Shown here piece after piece: positions 39,401 to 50,914 of a DNA stretch of 64,000 nucleotides. The DNA comes from Taenia hydatigena (lineage: Eukaryota > Platyhelminthes > Cestoda > Cyclophyllidea > Taeniidae), in contig JADWOT020000002.1 in assembly GCA_036345935.2 (NCBI GenBank), positions 19,087,952 through 19,151,951 of the forward strand. Reading direction: 5' to 3'. Each line of letters begins with the position of its first letter. The stretch's first letter is position 1. The notes under the pieces are model-generated. The model ran no database searches. It had not been told where the DNA came from and saw only the letters and a program-made list of their open reading frames with translations. Position numbers and translations under genes: made by a program.

Positions 39401-41310
39401 CTAATGAATTGCCCCTTTCATGGCTTTAAAGGCGGGGACCATTGAAACGAGGAGACTTAGGAGGACGGCAACTTTGCGAGCCTTTTAATGAAATACTGCA
39501 ACAATATTTGCTCAAATATGGGGAAATATCAACCATAAGAAGAAGTGAGAGTAGGAATAGCTCTTTGAGAACTCTGTATTTGATATTCTTGGAGGCGAAG
39601 CTTGTGTCCAAACACACTTTATACATTCTTACGCCTCCATACTTCCTCCACGGAGTCGCATGTTTACATTCAAACACTCTTTCTGGAAGGATACTCCATT
39701 CTACTATCATCCCAACAGCAGTTTAAGGCGATCAACGATATGGAAGTGCGAGCAAGTTGATATGACAATTGCTGCACTCCTGATACTCTGTTAAGTAAAG
39801 AGGCATGCGATGAGTTTGCAAAAACAAAGTCTTAATGCAACTTGTCGATCAGAAAGCTTGTTGGCCTTGCCTCCATTTCTAGGCTGATTTCAAACTCGAA
39901 ATAAATATTTGCACAAAGAATTGCGCTTTGATGGATATAGAGGTGAAATTTACATTTTGTTGGACACATAAAGCTCTTAGTGGGTGGTGGTATGCGTGTA
40001 GCCATGAGAATAAAGGGCAAGGAAAGTGCCACACTGCATGGAGCCTGCATCGGCTGGTCAAATAAAACAGCACTTTTGTATTCGTTGTTGGAGGTGTCAT
40101 TATTTGGCTATGACTTTTGATGAATCACTACGCACCCCACGCATTAGCAAACACCTAATCAAATGCCTTGTGAACCATCGGCTGTCAACTCCTTTCATTT
40201 AGCAATAAACCAACATTATTTCAAGTCACATACAGTTAACATCGCAGTTATCATCCTTAATTAATGAGTATTAAAAATAGGAGTAGAGGTGATGCATGGG
40301 TTTCGCTTGTGGATGCAGGATCCATTCAGTCACTTATGCACTCTCACTTATTTCCCTGAGGTAAGCAGAGAACTTCAAAAACTAAAGCCAGCAAAGTAAA
40401 CCAAAGTTGTTCTGGTGCCGTCTACGCAAATGCTTTTACAAAGTTCAGCCCCATTTTATGGCAACAAAAGTGTGCGAGAAATGTGCCCGAAGGCAATAGA
40501 GGCTGTCATCGAATTGTCTTCTTGATTACCATCTCAGCTTCTAGTTTATTTGCGGATAGTACAATCACTGCAAATCTAAGATTTATTAGACTTTCATAGT
40601 AGAAAGTCGATTATACTGAATTGTAGACGACTTTTTGCATCGCTTTCGTCTAACTGAATTTACTTCCTAAGGACAAATGTGACAAGTACAAACGGGGTAG
40701 AGGCTACGGATGAGAGCTCCAATGGCTACAGCATGGAGATGTTGAAGCGATACTACACGTAAATGTCTTTCCTGTACTGTCGCCACAGAAATGCTTTACC
40801 TTGGTAGGAAGATCCACATGGGCTTTTGTTCAGAAGACGTGACCATGCCGACTTCTATCTTGCATTAAAAAAGAGCTTTCTGCGCGTTAGAACAAGCCAT
40901 CAAATGGTACACATTTAAGTGAACCTGTATAGAGCGTAAGTGATTGATTCCTAAGGTAGGCAAGTAAAGATCTAATGTGTACTGGACAACAATAAGTAGC
41001 ATGTTGTGATGAAGAAAGCTTGGAGGACTATTTTGAACAGCGTGTGTGCCCAGTCGGGAGTAAATGTGCGTGAATAACTTCATAAAGAAACGCGCTTTTG
41101 AGATACATAACGCAGGGTAAACATTTCAATCTACACTTCTTTCTTATAGTCATGTTTATGCGTGTGGAGAGTTTTTTTGCAAATAAGATTCAGAAAAATA
41201 GCTCTTTTTCCATGCAAGCAAGTTTTGTGCGGCATGCTTTTGTTTGCTGCCTGCAGAAGCGTGTGAAACACTTCCACACGTGGGTGAGCGAATGAAGGAG
41301 GGAAATAGAA
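36430..41310. other. No supported gene
   Basis: Frames of up to 95 codons (for example 36878-37165 plus and 39426-39726 on both strands) show no motif. No clear tandem or dispersed repeat was noticed here. It may be intergenic DNA. Confidence 0.4.
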
Positions 41311-41317
41311 GGCGGTA

Positions 41318-41387
41318 TGCGTGTGCCGGGAGTCGAAACCGGACCAACTATCTGGAAGGCATCCACGCCGCACCATGCAAGCGTGCG
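41318..41387 (-). pseudogene. tRNA-Gly(TCC)-like relic
   Basis: On the minus strand GCCTTCCA, a canonical Gly-TCC anticodon loop, is followed by GTTGGTCCGG, a T-loop TTCGACT flanked by CCGG and CCCGG, and ends in CACACGCA. This is the 3' half of a tRNA with one T-stem mismatch (T where G53 is expected). The 5' half is degraded: an A-box-like TGGTGCGGCGTGG is present, but the acceptor stem and the anticodon stem do not pair well. A 7-nt partner for the 3' end, TGCGTGT, exists farther out (41405-41411). It is probably a tRNA pseudogene or a fragment of a tRNA-derived SINE. Confidence 0.4.
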
Positions 41388-41419
41388 TCGCCGATGCCCA
41401 AGGTACACGCAGCTCACAT

Positions 41420-43700
41420 CCTCTCCTACACAACTTTTACCATTGGCAGCTACTCTCACTGATTTGACCATCGAACTTATTTGTCTTACTTCTGCGTCCC
41501 ACCCTTGGGCAAGCCATGCACAACACCTTCTCAGCTTGTCCAAAGTCAGCATTTCTTCTTTCACACTTGCACATTCCCGTTACCAGGACATTGAAACCAA
41601 TCTCATTGATGGATATGTAGTAAAATCGGTCTTGTCCCAGACATTACGGTCAAAGTAAGACGACTATACGCACACAATGTTTTGCCCTAAAGCAGGTGGA
41701 TTTAAAAGAGACTCCTGTTACAATGCATCCTTTTGATAGCTCTAATATGGAAACATGCATCTCTCTGCGGCCTATTTAGCTAATAGAATGAGTCTGGAAA
41801 TAAACTGCTGTTACATTTGACGATTATCAAGTCCGCACTATAGACAACTTCGCGACACACTTTCCTGCTGGTGCACGCTTCGTGTTGCTTCAGTTAATAA
41901 TGGCGATGAGGACGATTCTTGCCTTCCTCCTCTTCCCTTCTACCATCCCTGCTATGAGAAGGTATTTACGACGAGAGTGCCTCGGACTCACGAGATCGAC
42001 CACGCTCGTCCACCCCTCGCCTACAAAGTACGTCTAAAGAACATAGGTAGTACATGGAATCAAGGTAGGTGCCGAAAATGAACCTCATGCTTACATCTCC
42101 TGTTGAAAGGCTTTACACATTCTTTTCTCATCGGCTGATGCCAAATGCCTGCCACGTTAGCTTTGGTATTCGATAATAGCATTAGGTAGCCACACTGTAC
42201 GAACACGTTTACTTGCCGCTGTCATCGATGCAGTACCACAATCCTACCTGAAGTCATAAGAAGTCTCATTGGTAGGGCAGAGAATGTAGCATTGACGCAC
42301 AGAGGCGGCATAACTGAGGGACGGCTGGAAGGTTCTAGAAGCCATGCCGTCGAGTGAAAGTACGTTTAATGAGAAACAATGTGTTCGCATAATAAAACGC
42401 CAGATTGAACAAAATATCAAATGGTTACATAGGATTTCGGGAAAATTTTTGTCCTCAGAGTGCTTGACTTGCATTCATGGTACCTGTAACTCTAGCGTGT
42501 CTCCAACGTCGTTTTTCCTATTCGACCGCAAAGCCAGTGGCACACTGGAGAGATACGGAGTTGAAGAAGGGAGGGACAAAGTAGTCAAACAATGGTCCTT
42601 GCAGTCATGTGACCAACTCAAGCCCGTGAGATGGAAAGTGTTTTCTTATCAAACATTTTCAAAGACGAAATGCGCAGAGCCATTATCGTGGATATTGAAT
42701 ACCGCGAGGGGGAAATGAAGGTCAAACCACGCTCTAGATGCACAGATAACCGCACAGCATCATCGCTAAAGCAGCTGCTGTTCACGGCTGCATTCCTTCT
42801 CCATTCTGTGCAATGAATTGCTGGTTTGGATTTTAAGTCTAGGATGGAGGGAATGAAAGTAAATGCGAGTCATTGCAAGTCCGGTGAACGAGTGGAAAGG
42901 TTTGAATCGGTAGGTACTTAAGTATGTGAAAAAGTAAGTTGAGGACTTCGGAATCTTCGAATTAGTGGTGATAAAAGTGCTGATTGGTGCCCATTCAGGA
43001 AATGGGAAGGCAACCGGTCTCATTGTACGACTGTGCGCTGTCGTCCATGGTGCAGATTCCCACTCGAATCCCGATGTCGTTCATTCAGAGAGGCAAAGCT
43101 GTAATACTTATGTTCCTTAAATTTGCTTTATAGGCGAGAGGCTAAAGAACCATTTTTACCTAGTCATTGGCCCACGTGGTAGCTCTCCCAAGACTGAGGC
43201 TCCTGAGGTGTGAATATTTTTGCCCTGTTACCATATATCTCTCCTACGCTTTAATAAAGGTGGCTAGAAATATCCAACCTTCTCATAGCAAAAGTGGAGG
43301 AAGAGAGGAGAAGGAGGAGGAAAAGGAAGAACCGTCTACACTGGTGGCAGCGTTGGCGGACCTCCTCCTACTTCAAAGAAGACATGAACTTTGAATACCG
43401 GATGAAATCCGTTAGGCTTTACATTCACTTAATATCCTTAGTGGTGGGGAATGCCGCTGGTCCACCGCGCTCCTACGCAAGAGCTCTTCTTAGCGGCGGT
43501 AAATGCAGGAGTCTCCCCTGACTTTGATATTGGCCATTGCTGCAGGACACTGCCCCATTTTGTCATTGACTAGCTAGATTAGTCAATGGCTAGGAAATTT
43601 TTCCACCGTGACCAGAAGCTAGGCGAAGACGACGAAGAGTGCGATGGGAACCTGAACCCCTTAGCAGAAAGGGCTTTCAAAGTTAGTCCACCAATCAGGG
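41420..43700. other. No supported gene
   Basis: The 124-codon frame at 42344-42718 (plus) begins with an in-frame ATG and has Lys- and Ser-rich content without motifs. A purine-rich (GGA)n tract lies at about 43298-43330. Degraded gag sequence of the gypsy element may lie in 43.3-43.9 kb, but I could not recognise it. Confidence 0.35.
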
Positions 43701-43899
43701 GCTTCAGAGCAGGAGTCTAAACATTTTCATTCAGTTGGTCAAGACCGTGACTAGGAAGCGTCAGGACCTCCCCCTGACACCGACATCTCAGACGTCCAAC
43801 CGTCGGCCGAACCCTACACGTTTACGTTGGACTCCGTCGTATTGTGTCCCAAGAGCAGGTGAGCCGTATTAATCTTTATCCTGCCTACATCCAAGCAGT

Positions 43900-45572
43900 T
43901 CCCTCTCATTTTTACGAGTCTCCGGCAAGCTAGAGGTATATTCCTGAGACTTCCTCCTTGACTCGGGTGCAGCAAAGTCATTAGTGAACCTCTAGGCTTT
44001 CCCAAACCTGCGCAGCAAGTTTTGCACCGGTCCTCCCTCTACAAAACTACTCTCAGCAGGTGGAAGATGAAGGTGAAAGGAGAGACGTCACTACAAGTCT
44101 CAATGGGGGGACGGTACAATTTGTTATGTGCTCAGAATTAGTTTAGGTGGAATAATTGGCGTTGATTTCTTTCTTAACACCAAAGCGGTTTGCAACCAAG
44201 CAGTAGAGGGAAACAATCTTATTCGAACCTCCACCGAAATAAGACGCAGACGCGGTGTGCAGTGCTCCTTTCGAGGCTGTGGGTGGGCAATTCCATAAAC
44301 AACTAAGTTGAGCTTGGCGCACAGTTGATGCATCTCACCGACAGTGAGAGGAAGGAACTACGCTCATCGCGCCCATTCAAACATATTCTCATGGCAAGGA
44401 GTGAAACGCACCATAGACACCGGCGAAGCCAGACCCATTTAAAAACCACCTACACACACTGCCACCTCTCCTGGAAGAAGTGAACCATCTGGTAGAATAG
44501 ATTATCAAGGATGAAGTTATAAAGTCGACCAATACACCATGAGCCTCCTAAATCGCACTAATAACGAAAAGCGATGGTAGTCTATGGCTGTGTATTAATC
44601 ACAGAATGTTAAATGCCGTAACTAAGAACGGCGCTTTCCCCTTACCGCATATTAGTGACTCCTTGGATTTCCTGCATGGATCAAAGTGGTCCTCTATACC
44701 AGACGTACAATCCGGATACTGCCAAGTAGAAGTAGCAGAAACCGATAGAGAGAAGACGGAATCCATAGTGGCCAACGAGCTTTACGAATCGTTGACAATG
44801 CCTTTTGGACTGTGTAACGCTGCAGCTACTTTGCAGCGCTTAATGCAGACAGCGCTAATTGGGCTTTTCCTGAAATATTGTATAATCTACCTCGATGACA
44901 CGCTTCTTTTCGATGGAGAAATTCGCCAGCACAGTGCAAATCTTAAACTAGTACCAGATCATTCGCAGGATGCAGGATTGACCTCGAAGCCTAATAAGTG
45001 CCATTTTTATAGGCGTTTGGTCATAATCTTGGGGCATATGGTCCCGTCAGACGGGATGGCGATCATGGAAGCTCGTACAAAACAAGTGAGAACTTTGCCA
45101 ACACCAACCAATAAGACAGAAGTCCGCGACTTCCTCTGTTTGCAAACTGTTATAGACGTTTGGTTAAAAACTTTGCTAAGATCGTCAGTCTCTTGCAGAA
45201 GCTAACCGAGTTGCAGGCGAAAAAGAATGCTAAGTGGGAGAGCGAACATGACGAAGCCTTTAAAGAATTGAAGCAGACGCTCTGCTCCGCTCCGATTCTG
45301 GCCTTACCAAACACCGAGACCAACGCGCCACCCTTTGTACTGGACACGGACGCCAGTGACGTGGCCGCGGGTGGTGTACTTTCACAAAGAGACAAAAAAA
45401 TGGGACAGAAGAGTGCAACAGAACGTGAACCGTCCACCACCTACTCAACGGAGCGACACTTCAAGCGCTACCTAATGGCGAGACAGATCATAGGGGGAAC
45501 AGACCATTAGGCGCTGACCTGGTTAAAGACAATGAAAGAGATCGACCGTTCAGTTGAACGCTGATACGAGAT
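43900..45572 (+). pseudogene. Dead Ty3/gypsy retrotransposon pol (protease, RT, RNase H)
   Basis: Order along the strand: the aspartic protease motif DSGAAKS at 43960-43980; an IGVDFFLNT segment at about 44156; TIDTGEARPI before the reverse transcriptase; RT from about 44450 with LNAVTKNGAFPLPHI, the first catalytic Asp in PDVQSGY (44702-44704), the FGLCNAA motif and the YLDD box at 44888-44899; then RNase H with FVLDTDASD near 45337. It is inactivated: stops before the RT start, a frameshift near 45140, a deletion of RNase H sequence after GVLSQ, and TAG at 45508-45510 where the family has TDH followed by Q or A, then ALTWLKTMK. Integrase, recognisable gag and LTRs are missing. The 3' end is cut at about 45560-45572 by the 53-bp satellite. 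The frames that remain are typical of Metaviridae-type elements of flatworms. Confidence 0.9.
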
Positions 45573-45835
45573 TTCGCCTTCACTGAATGCAATTTCGTTG
45601 TATTGATCCACTCGAGAGTGTGGGTTTCGCCTTCACTGAATGCAATTTGGTAGTACAAATCCTCTCGTGATTGTAAATTTTACCCTGAAAGATAAAAATT
45701 TTGTATTATTGATCCCCTTGTGACTGTGAATTTTGCCTTCGCTGAATGAAATTTTCTAGTATTGATCCACTCGAGAGTGTGGGTGTCGTCCTCACTGAAT
45801 GCAATTTTGTAGTATTGATGTTGGGTGCAAATAGC
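45561..45835 (+). repeat. 53-bp satellite, array 3 (about 5 units)
   Basis: Units begin GTATTGATCCACTCGAGAGT and contain CACTGAATGCAATTTTGTAG. The unit length is again exactly 53 bp. The first unit is partial and follows directly on the gypsy RNase H remnant. The segments ATTGATC, CTCGAG and a tail of AATTTTGTA-type tie it to arrays 1 and 2. One unit (near 45660) is strongly diverged. Confidence 0.88.
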
Positions 45836-46039
45836 GGACATTTTTGAGATCAAACGTAATACATTCGCTCAACACTCAGTGACAATCCTCCGACAGTGGG
45901 AACTTATGATAGCAATTTACTTACTTCATTGATGTCACTGAATTAGCAAACGCCTAGTTTGAGTTAGGTTGTGTTTGTGTACGTCGGACAAAATTAGCCA
46001 CAATTACGATTCGCGTAGAGAAAATGTAATTTATGGAAA

Positions 46040-46485
46040 GATGATGTTTACTAAAGCAAAAGATGGCCACTATTTGTTTGCACAAACGAACGCAGACCGA
46101 TTTTATTGTTAGATTTGACGTTGCATGGCTGGCAGTGACTTCAGCAAGGTGATTTACATCACAAGACTGGGGTGGGAGCTAAGGTGTGTGTGATCACAAA
46201 TATCATACCTAGGCTGTGGACAAGATCGGTTGCCCGATGCTCTAATAATTGGTCCACGTGGATCTTCACAGATGAAAAATAGAGCAGAGGGTGAGCGCGA
46301 TCTTTGGAATGTGCAGAAAGGCGGTCACACAAATGATGATTCTCAACCAAATCAAAACACCTTCATTTTTCCGAGACCTGGAAGTACCTGCAGTAAACTT
46401 TCCTCCTTCTTTACTTCACAAATACTTCATTTCTGTCAAAGCTTTTTGGTGGCGTTGTCACAAAGTGCCATTGGCATGTGACACC
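46040..46485 (-). repeat. Module R3, copy 1
   Basis: Shared with 57630-57940 (same orientation) and in reverse with 59640-59960 and 63090-63400. Diagnostic runs are TAGGCTGTGGACAAGATCGG, AAAAGATGGCCA and TTGGAATGTGC. It lies directly 3' of R2 copy c in that module's orientation, as at copies f and g. Confidence 0.75.
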
Positions 46486-46499
46486 ACTTAACGTACTGG

Positions 46500-47880
46500 C
46501 AATGTAGTTAAGGGCCCGCAAGATGAAAGGTTTGATGATTTTTCCCTTTAATCTTTCAGTTTCCTATTCAACTTGCCCCTTATAGATCATCCAACACTGT
46601 CATTCACGCTGGTGCATTCGATGCCACTGCAGAGAGCTATTTCTTCAGTTCCCATTAATAAATTGGATGCCCCTATCTCCTTTAATCAGTCAACTTACAA
46701 GCAAGAAAACCACCGAATCACTCCTTTTACTTGTTATATCTTTGGCAGAAGAAGGGCTGTGAAAGCAGTGCACGGGAGCATGATGAACTGATTTGACTCC
46801 GAATACAGCGAACGGCAGTGATAACCGTAAAGTGCAAGGTTTTGTCACCATTTGTTTGGCATTCTTTAGCGTTTGATTGCTAAAATAAAAACCATGAATG
46901 TGTCACTGTGATGCGAGAATCGATTGTGTTGGAAAGAAGAGGGACCTACTAGTTGAGACGTCATTGGGGTGGGGATGTTGTACCCAAAGCATCTTTTATT
47001 GTCTACTCAACTGTCCCTTTCCACTCTCTGGCTTTTATAATCGCGCAAGGAGATATGGATTTACACAATGAGGTCGTGCTTTCTTTCACTAGCGTAGTGC
47101 CAACCTTGTAGCATGAAGCAAAGTTGCTGGTGGTTGGTGGTGCAGAACGAGTTTAGCGCAACGGTCAAAAGTCATATGGTAGCTTTCGTGAAATGTTGGC
47201 TTCAGCTTTGAGCATATGAACGTAGGCGATGCGGGTAGCAGAAGGGGCCTTTGAGCAGAAAACTTCACTAACAAAGGCGAAGTTGTGCGATACAATAGGA
47301 AGGCGGACATATAGTTTTGATAAACTGTAAGGCGTGCAAAACCGTCAAGTTTGAGCTTCGTGCCATCAAACAAAATGTCGATGTTTCCAAATGGCCTGTA
47401 AACGAATTATTGGAAAAAATTGCAGTCATGAGTTTGTCATTTCTCCAAACGTGTGGATTTTGATGTCACATTGAATTGTGGAAGTGATAGTAAGATTTTC
47501 ATGGGATTTCACGTTATTTGATGGACTTCGCTATCATGAAACAATAGTATTACCATCAGCGCCTAAAACTAATTAATTTAGTGGTTTCAGAACCTCGTAA
47601 GTTATTAATGGCCTATTAATGGAAAGGTGAGAGTTGCATTGGGCGACCACAAAAACAACAGAAAGCAGTGAAACCAATGTTTTGCGGCGACGACCTCAGC
47701 TTGACAAGGAGAATTGACTGCGACGACTTTGCAGCAGCAGTCATGTTTCACGCAGCGCTTTAAGGTGCACATCAAGTTAAAATGAGTACATTGCCAGCGA
47801 TAGCTAAGAAAATGGACTTTCCTCGATTTGGATAGTTAATCCAGCACGAGGGTATTTAGCAGTGTTGTTTGAAAGCCACG
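46500..47880 (-). repeat. Module R2, copy c
   Basis: A minus-strand, nearly full-length R2. Its 5' boundary is near 47880, at GGCTTTCAAACAACACTG on the minus strand, where it replaces or joins the coding-like frame at 47836-48168. The 3' end contains the CTTTCAGTTTCCTATTCAAC segment near 46555. The internal frame (47089-47280) again reads KLKPTFHESYHMTF...LHHQPPATLLH. Confidence 0.8.
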
Positions 47881-48168
47881 TTCCACCACCTCCGCAGCCT
47901 GCGCAACCAAATCTACAACCTCACGTACAGGCAACGAGGAAGCAGCGGTGGCAGCAGAACCATTAGCTGTGGTGATTTCATTTTCAGGTGCAGCAACAAC
48001 TGACCGCTCATTAATGGTGGCATGAATCCGCGCTACTTCGAACAAACAGAGTGCATAGAAGTGGTGATTTAGCGGGTAAGAGTTACGACTGCAACGAAGA
48101 ATGTGATGGACTAGACATACAGCGAGAGTGACGGCGCCAAAGACACGCTGCTTGTGGGCCTTTATGCA
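47836..48168 (-). other. Open frame of 110 codons running into R2, possible ERG28-like relic
   Basis: The frame opens after a TGA at 48169-48171 and ends in TAA at 47836-47838. It begins KAHKQRVFGAVTLAVCLVHH and continues with YPLNHHFYALCLFEVARIHA, then an Ala/Ser/Val-rich region. The last 15 or so codons (FQTTLLNTLVLD) are R2 sequence. The spacing of FG..TL, a hydrophobic helix, L.H and F..A..H faintly resembles ERG28-type endoplasmic-reticulum membrane proteins, and the other frames upstream on this strand hold weakly matching pieces. That resemblance is speculative. If right, this is a decayed or truncated gene whose end has been replaced by the repeat. Confidence 0.25.
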
Positions 48169-48169
48169 T

Positions 48170-50910
48170 CACCTGCGCAAATGCTGAGCGCGATACAGTG
48201 GCAGGCGAAGGAGACTGAGCTGTTGAGGAGACCGTCAGCAATCTCCAGGTTCGTGGTCGCGATGCCAGGGCTGCAGCACGAGGCTGAAGGAGGTAGATTA
48301 GTGTAAGTTCAGAAGTGGGGTGTCGATCACTGCCTTTGTCGCATTGCATTCCTTGTCTGTAAGAAAAGTAGGGTCATATTGAAGTGGAAGTAAATGGCTA
48401 ATGGAGTTTGGAGCCGTCATTTGAGGGGAGCAACTGAACAGCCTTATCCTTCTTGTTTATTCCTCTTTCAAGTTGCTTTTCCATTGCGGTAGTCGGCGCC
48501 TGAGACAAGTGGGCTGGGTTACGAGTGTAACGTTAAGGCCGATATTTGTCCTTATATTTGAACTTCTAACTTACGGATAAACGCCTTGCAAGGGTGGGTT
48601 AGCTAGCCAGTGTGGAGCATTTGAAAACAACAGAAATCCATGTTTTGCTTCTACCACTTAAATCTGTACTGTGATCAATCTCCTGCTAATTTTTCATCTT
48701 AATCCATTTCAGAATGCAGACTTGACCGTTCGTAGGGCTCTTTCCAAAGGTGGACGTCTTTCTCCACTTAATGAAAGTTTTAAGTGTGCCACAGCTGTTT
48801 ATAGCATTATGAACTCTTGTTGAGGTGAGAAACCCAAACAGCAGCCATCATTTAATGAATTTAGTCCTGAAATTGAGCAGTGCATCATTTCTAAGGAGGG
48901 CCCATGCGACTCATGCTGGACATAAATGACTGACGACTGATCCACCTTGCAGATGTCCACCTCATGTAATGGCATTAAGAATATTTTTGTAAAAGTAGTT
49001 GACTCTGTTCTTCAGCCATGCTTTTCGAAGCTTGGTTGATTACAAAGCACTTTCATTGTCCATAAGGACGTAGAAGCACCGCAGCGTATCATTTATGGTC
49101 GTGAGCATTCATGCCTAGACTGGGCTGGGACGGAGGCATTCCCAGGTAACTCATTCCCTCCTTTCATAATACAACACTGCTGTAGGCTAGCTCTTCGGTC
49201 ATCTTTTTGTTTAGCAGACAGGCAACTGCATGAGACGCTTATCTGGTCAGCTTGGCATTTAGGTTGTAATAAATCCTCACTTCGATTATGCATGCCACGA
49301 CTACAAGGAAATCAACCCTTTTACGCGTTTCTAATGATATGTCTTGCTGAAATTTTGCATCGGAATGTGTAACGTCGGTTCTTATAAATGAACAAATACA
49401 ATAGCAAAAATGGCCTTAAACTCAACCTAGGAATGAGATCATGAAGTGCATGCAGCGCCCACCCATGTCGTGTACAATCCTTCACAGACATCCCTACAAG
49501 GCAATTTTATTAAATCAGAGCAAAGTCAGTCGATTTGTAAGCTGACACTTGCTTTAAAAGTGCATTTTAATCAGATTCTCTGAGACCATGTTAGTTGAGT
49601 GGCATTGGCCACTATGTTGTTTGCATCTAGAAATGGAAATGTTGTTAATGCTAGGCGCATCCAAAGCAGACTTTTCGTATACGTGAATTAATGACTTCGT
49701 TTAAGACACAATTCGCCTCAATCAGCAGTGCGAAGTAAGGAAGTTAAGAAGTCAGGAAGAGCAAGTATACGTTAACAAACTGCGATCATTGTTCTTGTCA
49801 TTATAAATAAAAAAGCGCCAGATGCGGCCGATGATAAATGTTGGTGGAGCGATGGGCTGCAGATGTCAGCAGCGATCCGCCTCGCCCTTGCCCTGGAGCC
49901 CACATCTCTGCCGTGTTCCCTCTAGCAAACGAGGGTTGTTTTCTCCCATGCCGAGTTTAAGATCCGCATAAAACTCAGGTTTGACGCCCTTTTTCTTCCG
50001 TGCAATCCAATACCGTCACTGCCGCGTAAAATTATGCCTAAGCAATTTTGAGTTATGCTGACGCCTCTATAATCAGGCTTCTGACGAGAATTCCTACACT
50101 TCTACACGCGTTTAACCTTATGTCAGGTGCAGCCAAATCTTTGACTCTTGTGCTGAACGATGAATTAGTACAATGGGCTCCCGTTATCTGATACCGATCG
50201 CACATAGGATAAAGGATTGAGCGTCACACAGACATAACAATGGTAGTTAATGTGTCAATGAGGAGTGGATGCGATAACTTCGCATGCGTATTCCTCCTAC
50301 GCTTTTGCTCGATTTGAGCTTGTCTTACCATTTCTTGTCATGTGGATCTGTCAAATTCTGAGCAGGAGAGGCTATGGCTGCTCAAGTGTCAGACTTTTTG
50401 CCGCTTTCACTTTGTTGACTCGTAAGTGTGATACAACCGTCAGATTTTCGATAGCGCCTAATTTCTTACTTAGTTTGTTCATAATTCCCATATTTTTGAA
50501 TTTATGTTACTGAGACTAGGTCAGTAGAACAATTGATATTCAAGCACTTCAGCGACATCGGATCGCCATCTGCTCATACTCTCTGGTTCCAGCGAATCTT
50601 GATGTAGTGTTGCTAACAAGCTGATCGCTATAACAAGTTGCAAAGTGCAAATAATTTGCAGAGCTTAGACGCTGCTTGATAATGATGGTGCTTAAATGTC
50701 AAAATGACTTCTATATGTCATTTCTCAATTTGACTTCTAGAAGGTAGGAAAGAACCAAAAACTAAGTCTCACGAACCGTGTAGTTTTAACAAATTGGGTA
50801 TTCAGTGATGAAGTAAAGCAAGAACAGCGTCATTGTTTGCTTAAACAAAGCCTCCATCATGTTTGTAAGCAGATGCATAGACGATGATGAGGCAGATTTT
50901 ACCACCAAAG
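48170..50910. other. No supported gene; repeat R5 copy 2 inside
   Basis: A minus-strand frame at 48083-48349 overlaps the candidate relic. The remaining frames are below 85 codons. Repeat R5 occupies about 49230-49745. Confidence 0.4.
49230..49745 (-). repeat. Inverted dispersed repeat R5, copy 2
   Basis: The reverse-oriented partner of 33438-33970. The copies lie about 15.3 kb apart in opposite orientation and keep long exact runs such as GCATCCAAAGCAGACTTTTC. No terminal inverted repeats or target-site duplication were recognised. Confidence 0.75.
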
Positions 50911-50914
50911 CCGA

